From: Methanobacterium sp. SMA-27
GTDB lineage: Archaea; Methanobacteriota; Methanobacteria; Methanobacteriales; Methanobacteriaceae
Reading direction: 5' to 3'
Assembly (NCBI RefSeq): GCF_000744455.1
Contig: NZ_JQLY01000001.1
Location: 1,426,001-1,490,000 of the forward strand
DNA: 64,000 nt
Shown: positions 49,924 through 59,285 of the stretch, in pieces
Position numbering within the stretch: position 1 is the stretch's first letter
Layout: each line of letters begins with the position of its first letter
The notes under the pieces: model-generated
The model's database searches: none
The model's input: only the letters and a program-made list of their open reading frames with translations
What the model was told of the DNA's origin: nothing
Translations under genes and position numbers: made by a program

Positions 49924-50820
49924 TTAAACGTTACACGCTATAACTGTTCCATAACTTTGTGTGTTGTTGAACATATTTGTTGAGAAGTATGTTCTGTATG
50001 GTGCATCTTGCCATGAGCCGTTTGAGAAGTATTGAACTGATCTGTGTCTGCTTGAGTAAGCAGTTGAGTACTGAAGTATTCGGGATTTCATACCTGCTGC
50101 ATTCATTCTCTTGTAAAGATAATCACTCATTGCCCAACAGTCACCACTACCATGTGCAATCATGCCCTCAGCTGTACTTGCTGCACCACTGTAGCTGAAT
50201 TTAGAAGCTGCTCTCATTATAGAAGCAAGGCTTGTAGTTGATGCTACAAGTTTTGGTTTCTTAATAGATAATCCCTGAGTTGCTATGATTTTCTGGAATT
50301 TTGCAATTGGTATTAAATTAGAACCATATTTCACAGTGTTAGGTAATCTTCCATTACTTGCATAGAATTTTTCTGCTCTGGAAATACCATCTTTCATCTG
50401 AGCCACACTAATTGGTGATACAGTAAATTTGTAAGAAAAAGCAACATTCTTATTTCCTGAAAGGTCAGATACACTGCCCCTACTTAGGAATACTGTATAT
50501 TTAACTCCAGATGCTAATGCATTTGTAGGTGTTATGGTTAATGTGTTACCACTGTAAGTTTTCTTAATGGAAATCTTTGTTTCACCATCTTTTAGATAAA
50601 TCAAATTATTTCCAGCTGTTATTTTTTCATTGAATTTTACTTGAATATTTGAAGTATCTTTTATGACTGCTTTTTTAGCAGGACTTACATCTGTTACTTT
50701 AGGGGATGAATGATCAACTGTGACATTATCTCCAACAGTAGTTGCTGCAGATGTATTTACATTTAAAATTAGTGCTACACCAAATATCAATAGCACTGAT
50801 AAAAACAATTTTCGCTTAAT
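49924..50820 (-). CDS. candidate pseudomurein endoisopeptidase (C71/transglutaminase-like, ATT start proposed)
   Basis: Of 298 residues with the proposed start, a signal peptide (KRKLFLSVLLIFGVALI) is followed by a Big_5 Ig-like domain (about 37-135) and one pseudomurein-binding-type repeat (about 138-185, AEKFYASNGRLPNTVKYGSN). The catalytic domain has Cys228 in GSGDCWAMSDYL, His259 in SSRHRSVQYF and Asp272 in WQDAPYRTY. That Cys-His-Asp layout fits the C71 family (PeiW/PeiP), which cuts the Ala-Lys isopeptide bond of pseudomurein. ATT at 50820 sits seven bases after GGAGG. An in-frame ATG 66 bases upstream (50886) exists but has no ribosome site and would put a charged 22-residue extension before the signal peptide. 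An autolysin role is likely. Confidence 0.65.
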   Translation of the reverse strand: MKRKLFLSVLLIFGVALILNVNTSAATTVGDNVTVDHSSPKVTDVSPAKKAVIKDTSNIQVKFNEKITAGNNLIYLKDGETKISIKKTYSGNTLTITPTNALASGVKYTVFLSRGSVSDLSGNKNVAFSYKFTVSPISVAQMKDGISRAEKFYASNGRLPNTVKYGSNLIPIAKFQKIIATQGLSIKKPKLVASTTSLASIMRAASKFSYSGAASTAEGMIAHGSGDCWAMSDYLYKRMNAAGMKSRILQYSTAYSSRHRSVQYFSNGSWQDAPYRTYFSTNMFNNTQSYGTVIACNV

Positions 50821-50827
50821 TCTATCG

Positions 50828-50832
50828 CCTCC
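50828..50832 (-). promoter_or_regulatory. ribosome-binding site deciding an ATT start
   Basis: GGAGG on the minus strand, seven bases before ATT at 50820-50818. It lies inside the longer in-frame ORF, which argues that the longer ORF is not the translated form. Confidence 0.6.
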
Positions 50833-50886
50833 GTACCTAATAAACATCAAACAAGTTTTCTTAATGATGCTTATCAGTCTAATCAA

Positions 50887-51631
50887 TAGTCACTTTAATA
50901 TCACATATAAAGGTTTTGATTTAATGCTCCAAAAAAGACAGTCACACGGCTGTTTTATTAATTTAAGACAAGCTATGAACTTATTGATATATTATATTAT
51001 GGATAAGCCTACTCTGTTGGTATTTTTAACAAATAAGGTTATCTAAAACGGTATATCTGTAAATTAACAGCATTAAATCCTTTTACTAATTACGCATATA
51101 CTTTGCAATCATGATAAAACCTGTTAAGTTACCCGTATTGATTAGAAACGATTCATTGACAATTTTTATGGTGATTAATAAGTTATCCTATGCTTTTAAA
51201 AAGAACTGGAAATTATGAACCCAATTTTGATAATTGGCGATTTAAAGACTCTAAAAATGAATCGAATAAATGCTTATATATTATACATAGATTAGTTAAT
51301 TGCTGTAATTACTCTAATAAATTCATCATATAATAGGTGTATTAATATTTCTTTCAATTAATAACAGTAAATTGATAATGATGTTGTTTAGTAATAAATT
51401 AATATAGGTGTAATTTATTATAAAAAATATGAATTTAAATAATAGAACCTTTAACATATAAATCCTTATATAATATCAATTCAAATTGACTATAAATTTT
51501 AAATATTAGTTAAATTAAAATTCAGATACCGAATCCGTTGAATATTTTTTAAACTAGGAATAGAAACATTTAATCAAAGGTTTGCAAAAAAATAACTAGA
51601 ATTATAATTTAAATAAATGGAGAAATAAAAT
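50887..51631. other. AT-rich intergenic region
   Basis: About 745 bases with no supported gene, RNA or repeat. Promoters for the flanking divergent genes are expected here. Confidence 0.35.
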
Positions 51632-52444
51632 ATGAAACATTTACTATCTAAGGATCTAGGTATTATTTTTTTGCTAACTGCAATTTATATATTGATAATA
51701 TCATTTCCTAATCTTAATTATGGAAAATTTATAATTGAAGTAGGATTTTTAATCTTATTATTCCTCTTCATTGGTTACTCAATAATATCATTGTTAAGAC
51801 CTGAAGAGAATTATAATCATATTCTACATAAACCTGTATTAATTCTGGAATTCAGTGTACTAATCATTTTGGCTGTAAGTTTAATATTGAAGTTTTCAAT
51901 ATTAGACTTTAACTTATTTTTATTGGTTATGGCTTTATCCATAATTACAATGTTTTTATCAATATCCGCTTATATTCGTAGAATTTGCTACTACAAATCA
52001 GGCGGTAGACCTGCAGAAATAACTAGATCTCAAAAAAGCCCAGAAAAAAAATCACCCCAAAAAAAGCGTACAAATCTCAATTTAGGCTATAATAAAGACC
52101 TTATTATGATTGATCTGCTCTCAATATTTACATTATCAACGTTTTTCATTCATTCTTTGAATATTGGAATAGTACACAACATTCTAGGATCTTTATATAT
52201 GATTTTATTATCTGGATATGTAATTCTTACTGTTTTTATTCCTAAGACAAAACAAATGGACCTACGAATAATTTTAGGTTTAAGTATTTGTTTAAGCTTA
52301 CCAACATCAGCCATTATTGGATTTGTATTGAATTATACAAAATATGGGATCAGTGTTAACTCAATATCGTTTGTCTTAATATTTTTAACCCTGATTTTAG
52401 GGATATATAGCCATATCAGAAGATTAAAGGTACTCAAATCCTAA
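51632..52444 (+). CDS. multi-pass membrane protein (DUF1616-like)
   Basis: This 270-residue protein has two blocks of four hydrophobic helices (about 8-115 and 158-262) separated by a charged, Pro/Lys-rich cytoplasmic or extracytoplasmic linker (SQKSPEKKSPQKKR). The second block repeats the build of the first (LLRPEENYN..., FIPKTKQMDLRIILGLSICL), as in archaeal DUF1616 envelope proteins. Its function is unknown. ATGGAGAAATAAA precedes the ATG. It sits among surface-protein and glycan genes. Confidence 0.6.
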   Translation: MKHLLSKDLGIIFLLTAIYILIISFPNLNYGKFIIEVGFLILLFLFIGYSIISLLRPEENYNHILHKPVLILEFSVLIILAVSLILKFSILDFNLFLLVMALSIITMFLSISAYIRRICYYKSGGRPAEITRSQKSPEKKSPQKKRTNLNLGYNKDLIMIDLLSIFTLSTFFIHSLNIGIVHNILGSLYMILLSGYVILTVFIPKTKQMDLRIILGLSICLSLPTSAIIGFVLNYTKYGISVNSISFVLIFLTLILGIYSHIRRLKVLKS

Positions 52445-52671
52445 GCCCTCTGAATCAGGAATAATATTTCAAATGTACTAATCCAACAATAATTTCTGAA
52501 AATTATTGGAATTTGAAATTTATTTATCCATTAATCGTAATATCAAATAGTTGTATGAATATATATGTATCTTAAATAAACTCTAAAAAGAATTTTTTGA
52601 GTAAATATTATATACCATTAATAATAGACTTGTTTATAGGTTATAAAGAGAATTATTGGTCGGTAGATAAC

Positions 52672-53016
52672 ATGAATAAAGATTATAAACTAATGGCGGC
52701 ATTGATACCAATAATATTAATTTTAGGCTTGGCCTTATACATATTTCCCAATGCATCTGGTCTGAAAACAGATATTGCATCTCCTTTAATGAATCAAACA
52801 GATAATTCCACTTTAAACCAGACATATAACAATACAACAATCCAAAATCAACCTGATTCCATAAATACTCAAAATTCTCAAGTTGCTACAAATACCAATA
52901 ACTATTATCCAACAAACAATCCAACAAATTCAGTTACTCCTACTGATAACACAACTGGAGTAGACCCAAATATCCCAGTAGAACCTATAGAACCTACCAA
53001 CAATAGTATTCCATAA
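52672..53016 (+). CDS. small membrane-anchored Asn/Thr/Pro-rich protein
   Basis: This 114-residue protein has a signal anchor (LMAALIPIILILGLALYIF) and an Asn/Thr/Gln/Pro-rich extracellular tail ending in PVEPIEPTNNSIP. It has the same build as the protein at 4656-4967. The ATG at 52672 has GGTAGAT upstream; a TTG 75 bases earlier would add a segment not typical of a signal peptide. No enzymatic motif is present. Confidence 0.6.
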   Translation: MNKDYKLMAALIPIILILGLALYIFPNASGLKTDIASPLMNQTDNSTLNQTYNNTTIQNQPDSINTQNSQVATNTNNYYPTNNPTNSVTPTDNTTGVDPNIPVEPIEPTNNSIP

Positions 53017-53441
53017 TTTTGTGGGATTTATTTTCATATAATTTAAAATTACGTTAATTTTTTTTATCTACTTTTTTATTAGAATTTTTAATTTAAAAAA
53101 AAAGTAGAAATAAGAGAATATTTTTTGCTTCTGTTTCCATATTTAGGATATATTCATTCATTTTAATTTGTAACTTTAACATTTTAACCTAAATTTCTCT
53201 AGGAATGTAAAAAAAATACAATAAATTAAATTTATTCCAGTTTCAAGATAGTACATATATAATATGTTAAATTGTTCAATTATTACAATGAAGTTCATAT
53301 AATACTTGTACATTTTAAAGTAAAATTTGAATTCTCAACAATTATAAATATATTCTTTTCATATAATATTAATAAACATTAAAATTCAAAAAAAGAAGAC
53401 AAAAAAATAAAAAAAATAAAAAAAAAGAATTTGGTGGAAAG
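53017..53441. other. AT-rich intergenic region
   Basis: No gene is seen. TATAAATATATTC at about 53344 is a weak TATA candidate for the DUF4012 gene, and an A-rich stretch (53389-53427) forms its leader, with GGTGG before the ATG. Confidence 0.35.
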
Positions 53442-54146
53442 ATGAGTATAAAGAAAATATTGTTGATTATTGTATTAGCATTAATAATAATTGCAGCGGG
53501 TTTTGTAATTTATCAATATGAACAGCCAGCATCAACCAATGTTATGAAAGGAAACCATACTCTACTATTATTAACAGTAGATCCTTCAGAACCACGACCT
53601 GGTATGGGAGGGGTTGACATGGCTTTTGCTGTAAATACAATAGACGGTAATGTGAAAAATATTACACCAATCTATCCCGGCGGGATGATGCATCCAACAG
53701 CAATGGAACCATCAGGAGCCGGAACAGGTAGATTAATGCTTCATGACACATTATGGGATGCGGACCCTGCAGTTGGGGCTAAATTAGCTCAAGAGACTGT
53801 TCCAGCAAATACAAGAATCAAAACAGATGCTGTTGTTATGATAACACCAGATGCTATCGATACAATGATAACAGCTATTGGTCCAATCAACGTACCCGGC
53901 CAAGGAACAGTCACAGGTAACTCAATTCAATTCCTGAGAGCCGAACAAAACAATGGTGGAATGACAAGGGGCAGTGCAGTGGAATCCATAATGAAACCAA
54001 TTTTAAATGCAACAAAAGACCCAAGTAAATATTCTACACTCGCACAAATAGCAGCTGATCAATATATTAAAGGAAATATAGCTGTGGTGCCAAGTTCATT
54101 GTTTACTCAGTTCGCAATATCCAAAGGCATTAATGCCATTTTTTAA
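53442..54146 (+). CDS. DUF4012-like secreted/anchored protein, copy 2
   Basis: This 234-residue paralogue of the protein at 7589-8308 shares most of its sequence. Both have FVIYQYEQPAS after the anchor helix, TPIYPGGM, HPTAMEP, LWDAD, IKTDAVV, GPINVPG and TQFAISKG. The central stretch between GPINVPG and the C-terminal block differs most. The signal anchor spans about 3-24. GGTGGAAAG precedes the ATG, the same ribosome site as in copy 1. It lies upstream of the dTDP-rhamnose genes, so an envelope-assembly role is plausible. The reaction is unknown. Confidence 0.7.
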   Translation: MSIKKILLIIVLALIIIAAGFVIYQYEQPASTNVMKGNHTLLLLTVDPSEPRPGMGGVDMAFAVNTIDGNVKNITPIYPGGMMHPTAMEPSGAGTGRLMLHDTLWDADPAVGAKLAQETVPANTRIKTDAVVMITPDAIDTMITAIGPINVPGQGTVTGNSIQFLRAEQNNGGMTRGSAVESIMKPILNATKDPSKYSTLAQIAADQYIKGNIAVVPSSLFTQFAISKGINAIF

Positions 54147-54501
54147 TTAAATGAATTTTTTTTAATTTTTTTTTTAAATATGTTAATAAAAATATACATT
54201 AAAATATGAAATATAATATATATTCAAAAATATAATTTTCAAAGAAATATAGTAAATTTTTTTGGTTTATAAATATTAATAAAAATAATATACAAATACA
54301 TTAAAATTTATATTAAGATTTTTCTTAAGACATTATATAACAACCAATAGTGGTATTAATTAATAAATCAAAATAAAAAGGTATTTATGAACACTTATTA
54401 AATTGATTTCCGTTTTAAATAATAATCCATGTCAAAAATTGTAATATAAAAAAAATTAATATGATATATCTGATTAATATAATATTTATAGAGGTGTAAA
54501 A
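54147..54501. other. AT-rich intergenic region
   Basis: 355 bases without a recognised gene or RNA. A T-run after the DUF4012 stop (54156-54176) is a likely terminator, and the rfb promoter should lie in the right half. Confidence 0.4.
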
Positions 54502-55344
54502 ATGAAAATAATGATTATCGGTTCAGAGGGTATGTTAGGACATGATTTAGTAGATGTTTTATCTGCTGAACACCAAGTAAGCACCACTACAATCGATACT
54601 TTAGATATTACAGATATTGGTAAAACAATCAAAACTGTGAAAGAAAATGATCCTGATGTATTAATTCATGCAGCTGCTTTTACTAACGTAGATGAAAGTG
54701 AATCAAATCCTGATCTTGCATACAAAGTAAATGCCATAGGCACTAGAAATGTTGCTGTTGCTTGTCAAGCAGCAGATTGTGCAATGGTATACATATGCAC
54801 CGACTATGTTTTTGATGGTACCAATAAAACTCCATATTATGAATATGATGAAACCAAACCATTAGGTGTTTATGGAAAAACTAAGCATACAGGTGAATTA
54901 TATGTCCGTGATATTTTAAATAAATTTTACATTGTTAGAACTGCTTGGCTCTATGGTTACAACGGTCCCAATTTCGTGGCTACCATGTTAAATTTAGCTA
55001 AAACTAATGATACCATATCTGTTGTCAACGATCAGATAGGATCACCTACATACACTGTGGATTTGGCTAAAGCTATTGCCCTTTTAATCAAAAGGTCATC
55101 ATATGGGATTTATCATATCACCAACAGTGATAATTGTTCATGGTATGATTTCGCCAAAGAAATATTTAAACAAGCCAATGTTGACGTAGAGTTAAAACCA
55201 GTAACAACTGAAGAATTTCCAAGACCAGCTCCTCGACCAAAATATTCGGTTCTAGAGAATTATAACTGGAAAATGGAAGGATATCCAAAGATTCGAAATT
55301 ATAAACAGGCTTTAGCAGATTATATGAAATTACTTAAACTTTAA
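54502..55344 (+). CDS. rfbD: dTDP-4-dehydrorhamnose reductase
   Basis: RfbD makes dTDP-L-rhamnose, the last step of the pathway. Of 280 residues, [13 protein letters not shown] (5-17) is the NADPH loop, [19 protein letters not shown] sequence the second, [11 protein letters not shown] holds the Ser/Thr-type catalytic residue region and YGKTKHTGE the YxxxK pair. [11 protein letters not shown] is a further family marker. AGAGGTG precedes the ATG. rfbA and rfbC follow within 50 bases each. rfbB (dehydratase) is not in the window. Confidence 0.94.
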   Translation: MKIMIIGSEGMLGHDLVDVLSAEHQVSTTTIDTLDITDIGKTIKTVKENDPDVLIHAAAFTNVDESESNPDLAYKVNAIGTRNVAVACQAADCAMVYICTDYVFDGTNKTPYYEYDETKPLGVYGKTKHTGELYVRDILNKFYIVRTAWLYGYNGPNFVATMLNLAKTNDTISVVNDQIGSPTYTVDLAKAIALLIKRSSYGIYHITNSDNCSWYDFAKEIFKQANVDVELKPVTTEEFPRPAPRPKYSVLENYNWKMEGYPKIRNYKQALADYMKLLKL

Positions 55345-55389
55345 GTTCTAATTCAGTTTTTAAGACTATGGATAAATAGGGGGTAAAAA

Positions 55390-56265
55390 ATGAAGGGAAT
55401 AATACTTGCAGGAGGATCCGGAACAAGACTCTATCCGATCACCAAAGCAGTTTCAAAACAGTTACTTCCAATCTATGATAAACCTATGATTTATTATCCA
55501 TTATCAGTTCTAATGCTTGCAGGAATAAGGGAAATATTAATTATTTCAACACCAAATGACCTGCCACGTTATGAAGAATTGCTTGGTGATGGTAGTGACC
55601 TTGGAGTATCCTTTTCCTATGCAATTCAAGATGAACCACGTGGACTTGCTGATGCGTTTGTTGTAGGAGAAGATTTTATTAATGATGATAATGTAGCTCT
55701 GGTGCTTGGAGATAATATATTCCACGGACACAGATTTAGTGAGATATTGAAAAGGGCAGCTTCTTTAAAAGATGGGGCAATCATTTTCGGATACTATGTT
55801 CGAGATCCTAAACCATTTGGAGTAGTTGAATTTGATAAAAAGGGTAATGTCATTTCTATAGAAGAAAAGCCAGAAAATCCTAAATCAAATTATATAGTTC
55901 CAGGTCTTTATTTCTACGATAACTCAGTAGTAAAAATAGCAAAAAATATTAAACCTTCCAAACGTGGTGAACTTGAAATAACTTCGATTAACGATGCTTA
56001 TCTAAAGAAAAACCAATTAAAAGTTGAATTATTAGGTAGAGGGATGGCCTGGCTCGATACAGGGACGCATATGGGGCTTTTAGAAGCCAGTAATTTTGTT
56101 GAAGTTGTACAAAAAAGACAAGGGTTTTATATTGCATGTTTAGAAGAAATTGCATATCAAAATGGATGGATTAACAGTAAAATGGTTTCAAAATTGGCTA
56201 AAACTTTGAAAAAAACTGATTATGGAGAATATCTTATAGATTTAATTAAAGATCAAGAAAGGTAA
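55390..56265 (+). CDS. rfbA: glucose-1-phosphate thymidylyltransferase
   Basis: RfbA forms dTDP-glucose from dTTP and glucose-1-phosphate. The 291-residue length is typical of the short RmlA form. [20 protein letters not shown] (7-26) is the nucleotide-binding signature, DKPMIYYPL follows, VLGDNIFHG carries a metal-binding Asp, and [12 protein letters not shown] and [12 protein letters not shown] are conserved. It is 45 bases after rfbD and 36 before rfbC in one operon. Confidence 0.96.
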   Translation: MKGIILAGGSGTRLYPITKAVSKQLLPIYDKPMIYYPLSVLMLAGIREILIISTPNDLPRYEELLGDGSDLGVSFSYAIQDEPRGLADAFVVGEDFINDDNVALVLGDNIFHGHRFSEILKRAASLKDGAIIFGYYVRDPKPFGVVEFDKKGNVISIEEKPENPKSNYIVPGLYFYDNSVVKIAKNIKPSKRGELEITSINDAYLKKNQLKVELLGRGMAWLDTGTHMGLLEASNFVEVVQKRQGFYIACLEEIAYQNGWINSKMVSKLAKTLKKTDYGEYLIDLIKDQER

Positions 56266-56301
56266 TAATATTATTTAAATCAATTTAAAGGAGATTTATT
56301 A

Positions 56302-56862
56302 ATGGGTAAATTTAAATTTTTGAAAACATTTATTGAAGGAGTATATGTTATAGAACCTACTGTATTTGGTGATGAACGTGGCTATTTCATGGAAACATAC
56401 CATGCAAAAGAATTTGAAGATGCCGGGATTGCTGCTACATTTGTTCAAGATAATCAATCTAAATCTCAAAAAGGAGTTCTTAGAGGGCTTCATTTTCAAT
56501 ATACCCACCCACAAGGTAAGTTGGTTCGTGTAATAAAAGGCGAAGTCTTTGACGTAGCAGTAGATTTAAGAAAGAATTCTTCAACATACGGAAAATGGAC
56601 AGGAATTATTCTATCTGACAAAAATAAAAAACAATTCTATATACCCGAGGGATTTGCACATGGTTTTGTGGTTTTATCAGATGAAGCTGAATTTACATAT
56701 AAATGCACCAACTTTTACGATGCAGACGATGAAGGTGGAATTCTCTGGAATGACCCAGACATAGATATTGAATGGCCAGTTGAGGATATTAATGAAATTA
56801 TGTTATCTGACAAAGATAAACAATTAAAAACATTGAAAGAAACAATCACTGATTTTAAATGA
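56302..56862 (+). CDS. rfbC: dTDP-4-dehydrorhamnose 3,5-epimerase
   Basis: RfbC epimerises dTDP-4-keto-6-deoxyglucose. The 186-residue cupin has DERGYFMETY, NQSKSQKGVLRGLHFQ with the catalytic His, GEVFDVAVDLRKNS, IPEGFAHGF and the Tyr-containing TYKCTNFYD region. GGAG precedes the ATG. It closes the rfbD-A-C group. Rhamnose is presumably destined for a surface glycan, in line with the glycosyltransferase and surface genes around. Confidence 0.95.
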   Translation: MGKFKFLKTFIEGVYVIEPTVFGDERGYFMETYHAKEFEDAGIAATFVQDNQSKSQKGVLRGLHFQYTHPQGKLVRVIKGEVFDVAVDLRKNSSTYGKWTGIILSDKNKKQFYIPEGFAHGFVVLSDEAEFTYKCTNFYDADDEGGILWNDPDIDIEWPVEDINEIMLSDKDKQLKTLKETITDFK

Positions 56863-56987
56863 ATAAATTGAATATGCTGGTATATATTTAGTATACCTTT
56901 TTTTTATCTTATTTTTCTTAAAAATCAAGTTGTTTAACCAATTTTAAAATAAAATATTATTAGAAATTAAAAAAAAATAAAAAACAT

Positions 56988-58817
56988 TCATACCCCAATA
57001 TCTTTTTCAATTTCTTGAAATGATTTTTTATTTGCTACAGAAGCAAAATCCATTAGTATTTGCATCTTGTTGATATATTTATCACTTTTTTTAGTCCTTT
57101 TCATCATACTTTTAGAATGAGGATAATTTTTTGGAGATCTTTCCCTTAATAATCTTCTAAAACATTCCTCTAAATCAATCTTTTTTTCTTGATAAGATTT
57201 AATGATCTCACTTATTTTTTTATTAAAAAAGTAATCTAATTCATTTAATCCTGCAAGCTTTAAAAATGATTTCTCGGTATGATCTAATTCATCTAAATTT
57301 TTTGTTAATATTGGTTTCAGATTTTCCTTAACATATTCATAGTCCCACAAAAATGGTTCTCTGTCATGATGTTTAGAATCCTCTATTCTTAAATAAGGTT
57401 TTACCTTAACTTGAGGTAATGAATCTCCTGCAAATGGTATATCTAACAATCTAGGTTCAATACGCTTTAATACTTCATAAACAAATTCTTTATATGCATC
57501 ATCTTTTCCATTATCTGCAACAACTTCACCATATAATAATCCAAACCATAACTCACAATCAGTAAAAAATAAAGGTATAGTGAAATTTTGATAATAATGA
57601 ACTCTCCTTGCAGTCCATATACTATCACGAATTACGCTATCTATTTTAGTTCTTCTATAAGCAACCATTCCCTGCTGAAACACTTCAGACTCATTTACAG
57701 GATAAATACCTGGAGCATGGGTAGTGATTAGATCATCAGTCAATGGAGATACTCTTGATGAAATTTTTCTTTCAAAATATGATACAAAATCTTTTGAATT
57801 CCAATCACCATGACCCAAATAGAAAGTTAAAGCATAATCATCATATGTATTAGAATTCGGAAAACCATTATCCGGCAAATCATGATGGAAATGTTCTATA
57901 TCAAGAGCCTCCGCGACTTTTTTGGCAATAATTACATCTGGATGAGTATCCTGACCAGATGTATAAAAAATTAAGGGAATCTGAAGTTTTTTACATACAA
58001 TAGAAAGAACAACTGCTGCTAATCTTGAATCAAATCCGCCAGTTAATCCTAATATAATTTTATCAATATTTAATTTTAAATTGGCTAAATTTATTTCTGT
58101 AAAATTCATTACAAATTTAATATAATCATCATATAAATGATCTTTATCATTATTAAATGCATTTATAAACTTCTTTGGCACATCAATAGACTCTTTTCTT
58201 TCAATTATGATTTTACCATTCTCAAAATACTTAATATCATGAGGAAATACTCTTTTTATCTCTTTAAAAATACTGTGTCGAGGATACTTACGTCCACCCC
58301 ACTCATTAAATAAGACATCCTTGATAAAATCAGGATCATAATGGTTTGCAAAAGTTTTTTCTCTAAATTTTTGGACACCATCAACGATTAAATTAATTTC
58401 AGTTGCTAAAATTGAACAATTTTCATCTTCATATAAGAATAATTGTTTTGTACTAATAGAAGGAGTTTTAACGAAGCCATTTCCAGTCTTATCAATTGAA
58501 ATAAGTTGGTAATGTCCTATTAATTCTGATAACTCTAGATCCTTAAAGAATTTGATTATATCTGGATTTCGCAAAGAACCATTAACATTAACTAGTCCAT
58601 TACATAATAAAAATTTATTATCATCACAATAATATGAATATCCATTAATCTCATCATCAACGTGATTGTATGGATAAATATAGATTAAAAAATTATTAAT
58701 TTCAAATTTAACTGCTTCCTTGGATATTAATGTAGGTGCATTAGATGAATTTAATAGTTTATCATTAATCATTTCATCCTTAAAAAATTCTTTTTTAGAA
58801 ATCAAAATAAAATGCAT
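56988..58817 (-). CDS. asparagine-synthase-like protein lacking the glutaminase Cys
   Basis: This 609-residue protein has a PP-loop ATP-binding motif, GLTGGFDSR (257-265), in an asparagine synthetase-type domain (about 230-560). The N-terminal domain starts MHFILIS, not MCG, so the class II glutamine amidotransferase nucleophile is missing and ammonia is unlikely to come from glutamine. Such proteins occur in surface-glycan clusters and may adenylate and amidate a sugar acid or peptide, but the substrate is unknown. The C-terminus has KMQILMDFASVANKKSF. A decayed second copy lies at 61645-62030 and a decayed glycosyltransferase tail lies just upstream. Confidence 0.8.
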   Translation of the reverse strand: MHFILISKKEFFKDEMINDKLLNSSNAPTLISKEAVKFEINNFLIYIYPYNHVDDEINGYSYYCDDNKFLLCNGLVNVNGSLRNPDIIKFFKDLELSELIGHYQLISIDKTGNGFVKTPSISTKQLFLYEDENCSILATEINLIVDGVQKFREKTFANHYDPDFIKDVLFNEWGGRKYPRHSIFKEIKRVFPHDIKYFENGKIIIERKESIDVPKKFINAFNNDKDHLYDDYIKFVMNFTEINLANLKLNIDKIILGLTGGFDSRLAAVVLSIVCKKLQIPLIFYTSGQDTHPDVIIAKKVAEALDIEHFHHDLPDNGFPNSNTYDDYALTFYLGHGDWNSKDFVSYFERKISSRVSPLTDDLITTHAPGIYPVNESEVFQQGMVAYRRTKIDSVIRDSIWTARRVHYYQNFTIPLFFTDCELWFGLLYGEVVADNGKDDAYKEFVYEVLKRIEPRLLDIPFAGDSLPQVKVKPYLRIEDSKHHDREPFLWDYEYVKENLKPILTKNLDELDHTEKSFLKLAGLNELDYFFNKKISEIIKSYQEKKIDLEECFRRLLRERSPKNYPHSKSMMKRTKKSDKYINKMQILMDFASVANKKSFQEIEKDIGV

Positions 58818-58929
58818 AATACCTTAGTCCTCCTCAAGATTCATTCTCTTTTAATCCAATTAAAATAATAATTTTGCATTAAGATTTATCCAAAAGCAAT
58901 GTAAAAAATTGGAATATTTTTCAGAATTT

Positions 58930-59268
58930 GTCTTTTTCCTGATTTTCCTCATAAATATTTAAAACTGTTTTCCTGATTTTTAATACTTTTCGATAGACTT
59001 ATTCATTTTCTTATTTTTTTTTAATAGACTGCTCAAATTTATCCTTGATTCTCCCATAAACCTAAACAAATGCATTAAAAAAGACTCAAACTTACTATAA
59101 TCAAATTTATTTCAGGTTTCATCCTGGTTTTTGATTATTAAAGATGATGTTAAAATACGTTAGCTCTTTTTTAAGTATGATTTCTTTAAAACAATATTTT
59201 ATTTGTTCTAAATCCTTTTTTTGGTGATCATTATTATTCCAATAATAATCAATCAATATTTTAATTTA
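58930..59268 (-). pseudogene. decayed C-terminal copy of the large glycosyltransferase
   Basis: The minus strand reads LIDYYWNNNDHQKKDLEQIK and CFKEIILKKELTYFNII, then fragments, ending near ENQEKD. This aligns with LIDYYLNNHEEREKIIEDCK, KNIVLKNHTFENRAKRILEII and ENQKKI of the intact gene at 62060. At the DNA level the blocks around 59041-59092 and 62141-62193 match closely. Several stops and shifts break it; the first 500 codons are gone. Confidence 0.75.
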
Positions 59269-59285
59269 ATTTTTAAACCATAAAT

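Noticed and set aside
50820..50886. The 22-codon ATG-initiated extension of the C71-like gene
   Set aside because: No ribosome site precedes the ATG at 50886, the extension is charged and contains the GGAGG itself, and it would bury the signal peptide.
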